Shown here: in pieces, positions 46,092 through 55,129 of the stretch
Numbering within the stretch: position 1 is the first letter of the stretch
Layout: each line of letters begins with the position of its first letter
Source: Mycolicibacterium sp. CBMA 247
Lineage (GTDB): Bacteria > Actinomycetota > Actinomycetes > Mycobacteriales > Mycobacteriaceae
Direction of reading: 5' to 3'
Length of the DNA: 64,000 nucleotides
Assembly: GCF_009729095.1 (NCBI RefSeq)
Contig: NZ_VTGX01000002.1
Location: 558,001 to 622,000, forward strand
Notes under the pieces: generated by a model
What the model was told of the DNA's origin: nothing
The model's database searches: none
The model's input: only the letters and a program-made list of their open reading frames with translations
Program-made: the position numbers and the translations under genes

Positions 46092-46988
46092 GTGCTCAAC
46101 CCCGTTCACTTGCAGACGCTCTCTGTCGTGGTCCGGTCGGCATCTTTTTCGGCCGCGGCAGAAGAGCTTGGATACACCGCATCGGCGGTGTCTCAGCAAA
46201 TGGCCGCACTGGAGCGAACGACCCATCTGCGCCTGTTTGAGAGGCGGGCACGTTCGATTGCGGCGACCCCGGCTGCACTGATGCTGGCCGAGCGGTCCGC
46301 CGAACCCCTGGCGCTGCTGGGTGCCCTCTCCGACGACGTGCAGGCGCTGGCCGGCGGCCGGCTGGGCACATTGCGATTGGGCAGCTTCCCGACCGCCAGC
46401 GTGCGACTTCTGCCGGCCGCGCTGGCGAAGCTGTCAACCAGTTTCTCCGACGTGTCCATCCAGATAGAGGAGGGCGAACCCGACCTCTTGATTCCGCAGG
46501 TCGCCGGCCGCGAGCTCGACCTTGCCATGGTCTTCGAGTACGACCTGGTGCCACGCGTCTGGCCGCGGGGACTGCGCCGCCACCACCTACGTAGTGAGCG
46601 CCTCGTTTTGCTCATCCCCGAGGCCCGCCTGCCACAATTCGGCTTGGCCAACCTCGAACAATTGTCTGAGGAAGCGTGGATCACCACGGCGCGGGGCACC
46701 TCGGGCGCTCATTGCCTGGAACGGCGGTGCGCCCAAGCAGGTTTCGTACCCCGAGTCGCCTTTCGCACCAACGACTACGATGTGGTCGCTCGATTTGTTC
46801 GCGAAGGCCTAGGCATAGCCCACGTCCCGGAAGACGTAATCGCCGACGGCGCCGGTGTGGCGCGAGTGTCGCTCGCTGGACCGGAGCTACATCGTCACAC
46901 CATCGCTGTCCACCGCCGTGCGGCTTGTAGCCCGCTGGTGACTCCAGCGCTCAACGCATTGATCGCCGTCGCTGCCGCAAATGGCTAA
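46092..46988 (+). CDS. LysR-type regulator (divergent from DapE-like gene)
   Basis: A 298-residue LysR regulator starting at GTG (VLNPVHLQTLSVVVRSASFS, AAAEELGYTASAVSQQMAAL): the HTH occupies residues ~5-60, as in many mycobacterial LysR proteins. The effector domain contains LGTLRLGSFPTASVRLLPAA and PDLLIPQVAGRELDLAMVFE. GAGAGG lies nine bases before GTG. It is divergent from the desuccinylase gene, and the peptide-uptake operon starts 778 bases downstream; either may be its target (inference). Confidence 0.85.
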   Translation: MLNPVHLQTLSVVVRSASFSAAAEELGYTASAVSQQMAALERTTHLRLFERRARSIAATPAALMLAERSAEPLALLGALSDDVQALAGGRLGTLRLGSFPTASVRLLPAALAKLSTSFSDVSIQIEEGEPDLLIPQVAGRELDLAMVFEYDLVPRVWPRGLRRHHLRSERLVLLIPEARLPQFGLANLEQLSEEAWITTARGTSGAHCLERRCAQAGFVPRVAFRTNDYDVVARFVREGLGIAHVPEDVIADGAGVARVSLAGPELHRHTIAVHRRAACSPLVTPALNALIAVAAANG

Positions 46989-47766
46989 GGATTGCTTGCC
47001 CTAGCCTCGGCGATGACCGCCGATCTCCAAGTATGGCGTCAGTGCGGGACGCGTGAAGCCAGCGCCTGACCGGACCGCGGCCGGGCCGCCATCGTCACAC
47101 GGTTGAGCCCGCGTAGGAAGTTCGTGCCAGCCGATCACACACGAGCCAGATGCTTTCGTGACAGCGGTTCGGGGGAACACCTATGCAAGAGCGGCTTTCT
47201 GGGCAAATCCGACCTGCCGCCCGTCGCGTCGGCAGACGTTTCTGGTGCAGTTGCGCGCTGAAGATGTCCCAGTAACTCTGTGCGGCCAGTCGACGCGGAT
47301 TCCTGGGTGAAAGCGCGTCGCCCTATGCGCCTCAACTAGGTGCTGTGATCGGCTCACAACTTGGGGGCCATCATTGCATGTCGTAGGCCAATGACTGTGA
47401 TGACCATCGCTGTGACTCTTGCAAAGTGCCTCGTATCACCAATCGACTCGGCGGCGGATCCTTGCTCAAGGTCCTTCGCGCGGAGGCAGCATTCGACTCC
47501 GCTCAAGCAGTGCGGGGTCTGTCCCTAATGGGTGTCTGCACTGGGTGTGAGCACGGTGCGCGATGTATCGGAGTTCGCGCGGCGTCAGCGATCCCGTTGT
47601 CGCGAAGTCCAAAGTGTGGGCCACCTACATGGGTGTGCGCCACAACGGTCAGCTCGGGTTCGGTGGAGAGTTATGACACGGCGGCACCACATGGGGAGTG
47701 GATCTCCTTCTGCACATGCGGTGTGGCCGTTCCCTGTAGGTGCATCGGTAGGCAAGGAGGCTCAAT
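46989..47766. other. 778-base gap without recognisable gene
   Basis: Short frames here have no plausible starts or family signatures. GC content looks lower and more even across codon positions than in flanking genes. No tRNA-like cloverleaf or strong terminator was noticed. The last ~100 bases carry the promoter and AGGAGG site of the transporter operon. It may be an old integration joint or a long leader. Confidence 0.4.
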
Positions 47767-49683
47767 ATGCCGTTAGCGATTAATGCCGGGGTCGCTCTAG
47801 ACGCCGGCACGAAGCAACGTCCGAATCGTTGGCGTTCCGCCGCGCGCGCGCTAGCTGTGCTAGTCGCAACGGTGCTCGCCATCATCGGTCTGCCGGGGGT
47901 TCAGCCCCAGGCGCATTCGGTGCCGACCAGTGAGCCCGGTACGGAGCCGAGCGGCGGCGCGGGCCCCAAAGAGCCAGTGGTGTTCACCGTGGGCACAATC
48001 GACGAAATCGACTCGCTCAATCCCATGCTGGCGATCCTGTCGGGCGGGCTGTTTTTCAGCACCTTCCTCTACGACGGCATCACGACTGTCTCTCACGACG
48101 GCTTCTCCGCCGCGCCCGGGCTTGCTGAGTCGTGGGAGGGCTCAGAAGACAGCCTGACGTGGACATACCATTTCCGCACGGGGCTTCACTGGTCGGACGG
48201 ACGCCCGCTGACCGCCGAGGATGCCGCGTACACCCTGAACCGGATTCAAGGTGGCCCGGGAGAAGGTACCTGGGGCAACTACCTCACATCAGTGGAGAAG
48301 ATCGAGGCGCCGGACCCAGCGACGCTCGTCCTGCACCTGGAGGAGCCGAACTCGATCCTGCCGAGGCTGCCGATCCCGGTCATGCCGAAGCACGTGCTCG
48401 AGCCGTATCCCAATGATCGGCTCGCCGACCTTCCGATCAGCCCAGGAAATCTCGTCAGCTCGGGGCCGTTCCGTTTGATCGAAGGATCACCCGGCGGATC
48501 GATGTATCGGTTCGAGAACAACCCCGACAATTGGCGGGGACCGAGCGATATCGACGTTCTGACCTTCCGACTCTTCAAGTCGCAGGACACCATCACGCAG
48601 GCCCTCGTCAAGGGCGAGATCGACTACACGCGCAGCCTCAGCGTGCTTCAAGCCGAGGTGCTGAAGAAAAACCCTGACATCACCGCTCGCTTCTTCAACG
48701 CCACCGGCGAATTCCGTGAGCTGGGTTTCAACACCGGCTCGATCGATGTCAAGACAGGCAAGCCCAGCGGAGACCCGAATCCGGCCGTCCTCGACCCGCG
48801 GTTCCGCTACGCGCTCACGACGGCGATCGACCGGCAGGCCATCGCAGACAAGGCATTCCAAGGCGGCGCCACGCCGCTCGCGACCGTGATAGCTCCCGCC
48901 TTCGAGAAGTTTCGCTGGGATCCGCCTGCTGACGAAGCAGCCATCTACGACCCTGAACGCTCGGCCCGTCTGCTCGACGAGGCCGGGTACCGTCTCGGGC
49001 CGAATGGGGTCCGAACACTGCCGGATGGGACCCCGTTGAAGCCACTGCGGCTGATCGGCCGCTCGGATGATCAGACCTCGCTGGGCACGGTTCAGCTCGT
49101 CCGTGAATGGTTCGAGAACCTCGGCATTCCGACGAAGGTCACCGCCATGGAGGAGAACAAACTGCAGGACGTCGTGCAGTCCGGAAACTATGACGTCTTC
49201 GATTGGAGCTGGGGTTACGACGACGATCCCGAATCCGTCCTCATGTACTTCACCTGTGATCAACGTGGTCTCTGGTCGGACTCCTGGTACTGCAACGATG
49301 AGTACGACGCGCTCTACGCATCGGAGAAGCGGCGCACCGACCCCGAGAAGCGCATTGCGGACATCCGGAAGATGCAACAGGTGCTGTACCGCGACGCCCC
49401 CTACATCATCACCGTCGCGCCGAAGGCGGGAGAAGCGTATCGCAGCGACAGATTCCATGGTCTACCCGCAGGCGACGACCTCGACCTCCTCTTCGATGTC
49501 GATTCCTTCTTCAATGTGAAGCCCGGGCCGGCCCAGGCCGGTGCAGGGGCTGGCGGTACGAGTGCTGCGGCCGGTGACACGGTGCTGATCGTCGGTGCCG
49601 GTGCCGGTGCCGTCCTGCTCGTCGGCGCGTTGTGGCTGCTGGTCCGCCGCCGGCGGCGAGCGACGGCGGAGGACCGAGCGTGA
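47767..49683 (+). CDS. peptide ABC transporter substrate-binding protein (membrane-anchored)
   Basis: A 638-residue SBP_bac_5 (DppA/OppA) protein. The signal segment is AARALAVLVATVLAIIGLPG. The mature part has VGTIDEIDSLNPMLAILSGG, AESWEGSEDSLTWTYHFRTG and HWSDGRPLTAEDAAYTLNRI. There is no lipobox Cys. Instead the C-terminus has a Gly/Ala linker and a transmembrane segment (~605-626, VLIVGAGAGAVLLVGALWLL) followed by RRRRR, so it is C-terminally membrane anchored. AGGAGG precedes the ATG. The stop overlaps the permease start (GTGA). First gene of the D-peptide operon. Confidence 0.92.
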   Translation: MPLAINAGVALDAGTKQRPNRWRSAARALAVLVATVLAIIGLPGVQPQAHSVPTSEPGTEPSGGAGPKEPVVFTVGTIDEIDSLNPMLAILSGGLFFSTFLYDGITTVSHDGFSAAPGLAESWEGSEDSLTWTYHFRTGLHWSDGRPLTAEDAAYTLNRIQGGPGEGTWGNYLTSVEKIEAPDPATLVLHLEEPNSILPRLPIPVMPKHVLEPYPNDRLADLPISPGNLVSSGPFRLIEGSPGGSMYRFENNPDNWRGPSDIDVLTFRLFKSQDTITQALVKGEIDYTRSLSVLQAEVLKKNPDITARFFNATGEFRELGFNTGSIDVKTGKPSGDPNPAVLDPRFRYALTTAIDRQAIADKAFQGGATPLATVIAPAFEKFRWDPPADEAAIYDPERSARLLDEAGYRLGPNGVRTLPDGTPLKPLRLIGRSDDQTSLGTVQLVREWFENLGIPTKVTAMEENKLQDVVQSGNYDVFDWSWGYDDDPESVLMYFTCDQRGLWSDSWYCNDEYDALYASEKRRTDPEKRIADIRKMQQVLYRDAPYIITVAPKAGEAYRSDRFHGLPAGDDLDLLFDVDSFFNVKPGPAQAGAGAGGTSAAAGDTVLIVGAGAGAVLLVGALWLLVRRRRRATAEDRA

Positions 49684-50747
49684 CCTCGACGTTGCCACCC
49701 ACAACTACTGGTGCCAATTCGATCGCTGCCCAGAGGCCGCCCCGGGGAGAGTCACGCGCTTGGCGACGCTTCAGCTGGCCGTTTGTGCGGCGCAACCTGC
49801 TGGGGTCTGCAGCGACGCTGCTGTTCATTCTCGTGGTGAACTTCTTCCTCTTCCGGGTCATCAATCCGCACCCGGAACGCACCCTCGCGAGAGGGCGCGC
49901 AGCCACTGCCGAGCAGCTCGCCGAGGTATCCCGCAGGCTCGGGCTCGACCAGCCGCTACCCGTCCAGTTCTTCACCTACTTGAAGAACGTCTTCACGGGC
50001 GATATGGGGGTCTCGTTTCAATACAACAAACCGGTCACAGAGCTCATCCTCGAACGCCTCGGTCCCACCCTCGCACTCGTGGGCACATCGACAGTGTTGT
50101 CCGTCCTTTTCGGCATCTGGATCGGCAGCCGGGCGGCCTGGCATCGGGGCGGACGCTTCGACCGCTCCACCTCCATCGGCACCGTCATCGTCTACTCCAT
50201 GCCCGAGTGGTGGCTCGGCCTGCTGCTCTTCATGGTGTTCGCCGCGGGGATAGGGCCGATGACAGGGATCTTCCCGATCGGCGGACTGCACTCGCAGGGC
50301 GTCGACCCGTGGACGATCAGCGGGATCGCCGACACCATCTGGCATCTGGTGCTCCCGGTGACCACACTGACCTTGGCTTACCTGGCCGAATACTCCATCG
50401 TCATGCGCTCCTCGATGCTCGACGTGATGGGGCAGGACTACCTGCAGACCGCACGCGCGAAGGGCCTCACCGAGGAGCAGGTGCTGCGCCGTCACGCGAT
50501 GCCGAACGCGATGCTCCCGGTGACCACACTCATCGGGCTCGACCTCGCCTTCGCCGTCGGCGGGGCGATCACCGTGGAGACGGTGTTCTCCATTCCGGGA
50601 CTCGGGCTCCTCACCACGGAGGCGCTCAGGATCCCGGACATCCCCTTGCTACAGGGTTCGTTCCTGGTGTTCTCAGCAGCCGTGGTGCTTGCGAACCTCG
50701 TGGTCAACTTCATCTACGCACTGCAGGATCCGAGGGTGAAATCATGA
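49680..50747 (+). CDS. peptide ABC transporter permease (DppB-type)
   Basis: A 355-residue permease with an initial transmembrane helix (NLLGSAATLLFILVVNFFLF), a periplasmic loop with AEVSRRLGLDQPLPVQFFTY, and the permease core. The EAA loop is DYLQTARAKGLTEEQVLRRH. The GTG start overlaps the binding-protein stop. Forms the transmembrane pore with the next gene product. Confidence 0.92.
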   Translation: MTSTLPPTTTGANSIAAQRPPRGESRAWRRFSWPFVRRNLLGSAATLLFILVVNFFLFRVINPHPERTLARGRAATAEQLAEVSRRLGLDQPLPVQFFTYLKNVFTGDMGVSFQYNKPVTELILERLGPTLALVGTSTVLSVLFGIWIGSRAAWHRGGRFDRSTSIGTVIVYSMPEWWLGLLLFMVFAAGIGPMTGIFPIGGLHSQGVDPWTISGIADTIWHLVLPVTTLTLAYLAEYSIVMRSSMLDVMGQDYLQTARAKGLTEEQVLRRHAMPNAMLPVTTLIGLDLAFAVGGAITVETVFSIPGLGLLTTEALRIPDIPLLQGSFLVFSAAVVLANLVVNFIYALQDPRVKS

Positions 50748-51658
50748 CGACTGCCGCCCCACCCACGCCCAGTCCCCGCGCGTTGCGCTGGCAGCTGCGC
50801 CGCAACGCCGCGGCCCGGACCTGGACCAGATTCCAGGCGAACCGCCTCGGTCTCGGCGGGCTCGTCGTCCTCCTCCTGTTTGGCGCGATCGCACTCGCTG
50901 CACCACTGCTCCTGGACGCGAACGAACTGCGCGCGAGCCAAGCCACCGGCCCGATCCTGGGGGCGCCGAGCGCTGAGTACCCGCTCGGCACCGACGACTC
51001 CGGCCGGTCTGTACTCACCGTCCTGATCTTTGGCTCGCGAGTCCCACTCCTGGTCGGCGTCACAGCCACGATCGTCGCCATGGTCATCGGCACCCTCATC
51101 GGCATCGCCTCCGGCCTCTTCGACGGATGGGTCGGAACACTGCTTTTCCGTCTGACCGAGTGGTTTCTGGTCATCCCGTTCCTGCCCCTCGCCCTCGTGC
51201 TGGCGACGCTCCTCGGAGGCTCGCTGCTCTCGTTGATCATCGTGATCGGCGTCACCGGGTGGTCGAGCACAGCCATCCTCATCAGAGCCCAAACCCTGTC
51301 GGTGCGGGAGCGACCCTTCATCGAGCGCGCTCGTATCCTCGGGGCAGGGCGTTGGCACCTGATGACCAGGCATATCTTCCCGAACGTGCTGCCGCTCGTA
51401 TTCGCCAACACCACGCTCACCGTGGCCGGCTCGGTCCTGGCCGAGACCACCCTGGCCTTCCTCGGATTCGGCGATCCCACGAACGTCTCGTGGGGCACCA
51501 TGCTCAACTCCGCCTTCAACAACGGTGCAGTCTCGCTCGGCGCCTGGTGGTTCCTCATCCCACCCGGCATCTGCGTCGTCCTCGTGGTCCTGGCCTTCAC
51601 TCTGGTCGGACAGGCGCTCGAAGACATCGTCAACCCGAGGCTGAAGGAGACCGCATGA
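50744..51658 (+). CDS. peptide ABC transporter permease (DppC-type)
   Basis: A 304-residue permease with the DppC N-terminal helix (LGGLVVLLLFGAIALAAPLL), the usual HPLGTDDxGRD-like EYPLGTDDSGRSVLTVLIFG, and the EAA loop PFIERARILGAGRWHLMTRH. ATGA overlaps occur at both ends. Confidence 0.92.
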   Translation: MTTAAPPTPSPRALRWQLRRNAAARTWTRFQANRLGLGGLVVLLLFGAIALAAPLLLDANELRASQATGPILGAPSAEYPLGTDDSGRSVLTVLIFGSRVPLLVGVTATIVAMVIGTLIGIASGLFDGWVGTLLFRLTEWFLVIPFLPLALVLATLLGGSLLSLIIVIGVTGWSSTAILIRAQTLSVRERPFIERARILGAGRWHLMTRHIFPNVLPLVFANTTLTVAGSVLAETTLAFLGFGDPTNVSWGTMLNSAFNNGAVSLGAWWFLIPPGICVVLVVLAFTLVGQALEDIVNPRLKETA

Positions 51659-52656
51659 CCCCGTTGCTCGAAGTCGAGAATCTCTCGGTCACCTACCGCT
51701 CATCGCGCGGCGACATTCATGCAGTGCGTGGCGTCTCGCTCGCACTCGATGCGGGCAAGACCATCGGCATCGCCGGGGAGTCCGGCAGCGGCAAGTCCAC
51801 CATTGCTTCGGCGGTGCTGCGTCTGCACCCGAAGGGCGCCCAGGTCACGGGGCGGGTGAGTGTCGCCGGCAACGACGTCAATGCCCTGAGCTGGGGTGCG
51901 CTGCGTCGTATGCGCTGGGCGGATGCCGCCATGGTCTTCCAAGGCGCGATGCACTCACTCAACCCCATCGACGGCATCGGCAGACAAGTAGCAGAACCCG
52001 TGCTCGTGCACGCCCCGACCACCACCAAGGCCGCGGCCGATGCGCGCGTGGCCGAACTGCTCGAGATGGTGGGGCTCACCGCGGAGCACGCGTACACCTA
52101 CCCGCACCAGCTCTCGGGCGGGCAGAAGCAGCGCGTCATGATCGCCATGGCGCTGGCCTGCAACCCGAAACTGCTCATCGCCGACGAGCCCACTACGGCA
52201 CTCGACGTCAAGGTGCAGGCGCAGATCATGCGGGTGCTCGCCTCGCTCTCCGCCGAGCTCGGGCTTGGCCTCATGCTGATCAGCCACGACCTGTCGGTTC
52301 TCGCGAGCGTGTGCGATGAGGTGCTGGTCATGTACGGCGGACGGATTGTGGAGCAAGGGCCCGGAGCCCGGATCTTCGAGCACCCTCGCCACCCGTACAC
52401 GCAGGCTCTCGCCGCGGCATTCCCCACTATCGGAGATCCAGCTTCACGCTATCGACCGCAAGGAGTATCGAACGGGGCGGCCTCCGGTATCGATCCGGCC
52501 GCCGAGCAGGCATTCGTCGCGCGCTGTCGACACGCGGATGGGAAGTGCCTCGTACATCGACCCGAGTTCGCGAGGTTCGCCGGCAGCCGCGACATTGACT
52601 GCCTGCGTGCCGATGACCTCGGTATCAGCCGGCTGGAAGCGGAGGCAGCCCGATGA
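51655..52656 (+). CDS. peptide ABC transporter ATPase (DppD-type)
   Basis: A 333-residue ATPase: Walker A GESGSGKST, signature LSGGQKQRVMIAMALACNP, Walker B LLIADEPTTALD and the switch His in LISHDLSVLAS. The C-terminal oligopeptide-transporter extension keeps a Cys-bearing element (FVARCRHADGKCLVHRPEF) that in DppD/OppD proteins can bind an Fe-S cluster; the number of Cys here is smaller than usual. Coupled by ATGA to both neighbours. Confidence 0.92.
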   Translation: MTPLLEVENLSVTYRSSRGDIHAVRGVSLALDAGKTIGIAGESGSGKSTIASAVLRLHPKGAQVTGRVSVAGNDVNALSWGALRRMRWADAAMVFQGAMHSLNPIDGIGRQVAEPVLVHAPTTTKAAADARVAELLEMVGLTAEHAYTYPHQLSGGQKQRVMIAMALACNPKLLIADEPTTALDVKVQAQIMRVLASLSAELGLGLMLISHDLSVLASVCDEVLVMYGGRIVEQGPGARIFEHPRHPYTQALAAAFPTIGDPASRYRPQGVSNGAASGIDPAAEQAFVARCRHADGKCLVHRPEFARFAGSRDIDCLRADDLGISRLEAEAAR

Positions 52657-53471
52657 CCCGCAACGTACTGAGCGCGAACGACCTGCACGTCACGTTCCGA
52701 GCGCTGCATGGTCGCGGCGACGTGTGCGCGGTCGACGGCGTCACCCTCGACCTCCGCGAAGGAGAGATCCTCGCGCTCGTGGGCGCCTCGGGATCGGGCA
52801 AGACCACCCTCTCGCGCACCCTGCTGGGACTCGAGCAGCCGACCAGTGGTGACGTGACGGCACTCGGCGAGCCGCTGCCGACGCACGGCAAGGAGCTGCG
52901 CGCGTATCGGCGGCGCGTACAGCTCGTGATGCAAGACCCGTCGGGCGCGCTCAACCCGAAGCACTCGATCTACGAATCGGTCGCCGAGGGGATCCGCTTG
53001 CACCGCATCGTCAAGAAGGCGTGTGACCGTGGCGAGGTCGTCACCGAGACCGAACTCGTCGCCCGTGCCCTCACCCGCGCTGGCCTGAGGCAACCGGAGG
53101 AGTTCTTCCTCAGCTACCCCCACGAGCTATCGGGCGGCCAACGCCAACGCGTGCTCATCGCCGGCGCACTCGCCGTCGAGCCGACCGTGCTCATCGCCGA
53201 CGAGCCGGTATCAAGCCTCGACGCTTCCATCCGTGGCGAGATCCTCGCGCTGTTCCTCTCCCTACGCGAGGAACTCGGCCTCAGCCTGCTCGTCGTCACA
53301 CACGACCTCGGACTCGCCTGGAACATCGCAGACCGCGTCGCCGTCATGTGCGAGGGACGGATCGTCGAGTGCGGCACCACGGAGGACGTGCTGCTCCGGC
53401 CGACACACGAGTACACGCGCGAGCTGCTCGCCGCGCTACCAGGAGAGCAGCGCCGCACGACAGCCTCATGA
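52653..53471 (+). CDS. peptide ABC transporter ATPase (DppF-type)
   Basis: A 272-residue ATPase: Walker A GASGSGKTT, QDPSGALNPKHSI (Q loop), signature ELSGGQRQRVLIAGALAV, Walker B VLIADEPVSSLD, switch LVVTHDLGLAWN. It lacks a long C-terminal extension and so ends earlier than many OppF proteins. It pairs with the preceding ATPase. A 63-base gap precedes the peptidase gene. Confidence 0.92.
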   Translation: MTRNVLSANDLHVTFRALHGRGDVCAVDGVTLDLREGEILALVGASGSGKTTLSRTLLGLEQPTSGDVTALGEPLPTHGKELRAYRRRVQLVMQDPSGALNPKHSIYESVAEGIRLHRIVKKACDRGEVVTETELVARALTRAGLRQPEEFFLSYPHELSGGQRQRVLIAGALAVEPTVLIADEPVSSLDASIRGEILALFLSLREELGLSLLVVTHDLGLAWNIADRVAVMCEGRIVECGTTEDVLLRPTHEYTRELLAALPGEQRRTTAS

Positions 53472-53534
53472 CCGATGCGGTCCGATGAGTTGACCGTCAC
53501 GGACACCAACGAACGCGAGAATTGGAGAACCCCC

Positions 53535-55070
53535 ATGCCGCTCACCACCGACAATCTCAGCACGCTGCTGCATCGAGAACTGCTTGCCGACCGCGTCGGT
53601 GCGGAGGAACCGGGCGCTGTGATCGCCGCCTACCACAACGGACAGCTCATCGCGACGGCCTGCGCCGGCCTCGCCGACCTCGAAATGGGCGACGCGCTCA
53701 CCGAGCACACGCTCATGAACATTGCATCCGTCAGCAAACAGCTGGTCGCCGCGACCATCCTGCTCGCCGCCGAACGGGGGCAGCTCGATCTCGATCAAGA
53801 CGTACGTGCGCTCGTACCCGAACTACGCCTGCCCGGCATCACCGTTCGCCACTGCCTCCAGCACACCGCGGGACTGCCCGACTACCTCTCCGTCTCGGAG
53901 ATGATCGGCATCGAAACCCTGGATATCGCGGGCCTCAATGTGTTTCTGACGTGGCTCGGCACTGTGCAACGTGCCGACTTCGCGCCAGGCGAGAGCGCCT
54001 CCTACTCCAATACCGGATACGTGATCGCTGCGCTCGCGGCGGAACGAGCGACCGGGACGCTCTTCCCGGAGCTCATTGCCGACTCGGTCTTCCGCCCACT
54101 CGGCATGGATAACAGCCTCATCGCCACATGGATCGGACAAGCCGTCCCGGGCATGTCGATCAGCTACACCCCGAACGCAGGCGCCGCCCCCACCCGGCAC
54201 GGCATGGGCATCGGCGAGATCGAAGAAAAGACAGTGCGTGGCGTGAATGGTGACGGCGAGGTACTGACCTCGCTTGTCGACTACGCCGGGTGGCACGGTT
54301 TCCTCTTCGACGGGCGGGTCCTCGGAGCCCGGATCCGCGAGCAGATGCTTACGCGCGCCGTACTCGTCGACGGTTCCGTATCAAGCTACGGACTCGGCAT
54401 CGAGCACGAACAGCGAGGCGGAACGAACGTCTATGCCCACAGCGGGTCCATGTGGGCCTACGCCTCCTACTCGCTCACGGATCCCGCAACGGGAATCGGC
54501 ATCGCCGTGTTCGCGAATCGTGACGACCTCGATGCCACCGAGACCGCCTGGAGTGCCTACCGACTCGTCGCCGGTCAGGGCGGCATCGCCGGCCGCTGGT
54601 TCTCGGAGCAGACGCTCGACGGACTCCGTCTGCGAGTGCTCGGCGACGGCGGGCTCGAGGCGAACGACGGTGGGGAAGCAGCCCGCCTCGTCACCGCGAG
54701 GGCCGGCCGCTGGACCGGGGACGGCGATCTCAGCCTGGTGGAGATCGCCGACGACGAACTCAGCGTCGCTCTCGAGTTCGGTCTTGTGCAGCGTTTCGAG
54801 CGTTTGGCTCCGGCCGAGTCCTATCCAGCACACGTGATCGGACAGTATCGCGAGCCCTACCGAGGTGCGACGTATCGCATCGAAGAGCGGGACGGCGATC
54901 TCTGGGTGCTCCCGCCGAACGGTGAGGCCACTCCGGTGGTGCCTTTCGGCGTACGGGAGGGCCAGTGGATCGGCAGCTGCGGATTGGGCTGGATGGTCGT
55001 CGGCACGGGACCCACGGACTTCGTCCAACTCGGTTCCGGACCGACCCGACTCGACCTGCAGCGCAGCTGA
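53535..55070 (+). CDS. dap: D-aminopeptidase (DAP-type, S12)
   Basis: A 511-residue penicillin-recognising-fold hydrolase. SxxK is Ser65-Val-Ser-Lys68 (NIASVSKQL), YxN is Tyr157-Ser-Asn159, and the third motif is His302-Ser-Gly304 rather than KTG. Length, SVSKQ, the GLPDY stretch after it and the HxG motif match D-aminopeptidase (DAP) of Ochrobactrum anthropi, with residue numbers shifted by only a few to fifteen. DAP has two extra C-terminal barrels, and residues ~385-511 provide them here. It removes N-terminal D-amino acids from peptides. No signal peptide, so it is cytosolic and acts on imported peptides. GGAG precedes the ATG. Confidence 0.82.
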   Translation: MPLTTDNLSTLLHRELLADRVGAEEPGAVIAAYHNGQLIATACAGLADLEMGDALTEHTLMNIASVSKQLVAATILLAAERGQLDLDQDVRALVPELRLPGITVRHCLQHTAGLPDYLSVSEMIGIETLDIAGLNVFLTWLGTVQRADFAPGESASYSNTGYVIAALAAERATGTLFPELIADSVFRPLGMDNSLIATWIGQAVPGMSISYTPNAGAAPTRHGMGIGEIEEKTVRGVNGDGEVLTSLVDYAGWHGFLFDGRVLGARIREQMLTRAVLVDGSVSSYGLGIEHEQRGGTNVYAHSGSMWAYASYSLTDPATGIGIAVFANRDDLDATETAWSAYRLVAGQGGIAGRWFSEQTLDGLRLRVLGDGGLEANDGGEAARLVTARAGRWTGDGDLSLVEIADDELSVALEFGLVQRFERLAPAESYPAHVIGQYREPYRGATYRIEERDGDLWVLPPNGEATPVVPFGVREGQWIGSCGLGWMVVGTGPTDFVQLGSGPTRLDLQRS

Positions 55071-55129
55071 CGGTCTTTAGTCCGCGAAGGTCCGCGGGAA
55101 GCAACACGGGAAACAACGAGGAGAGACAA

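Noticed and set aside
47426..47783. short overlapping frames of 83-116 codons before the transporter operon
   Set aside because: No ribosome sites, Arg/Cys/Ser-rich shadow-type sequences, and two frames overlap each other fully.
53535..55070. classical beta-lactamase
   Set aside because: The KTG triad is replaced by HSG, there is no signal peptide, and length and C-terminal region fit D-aminopeptidase instead.
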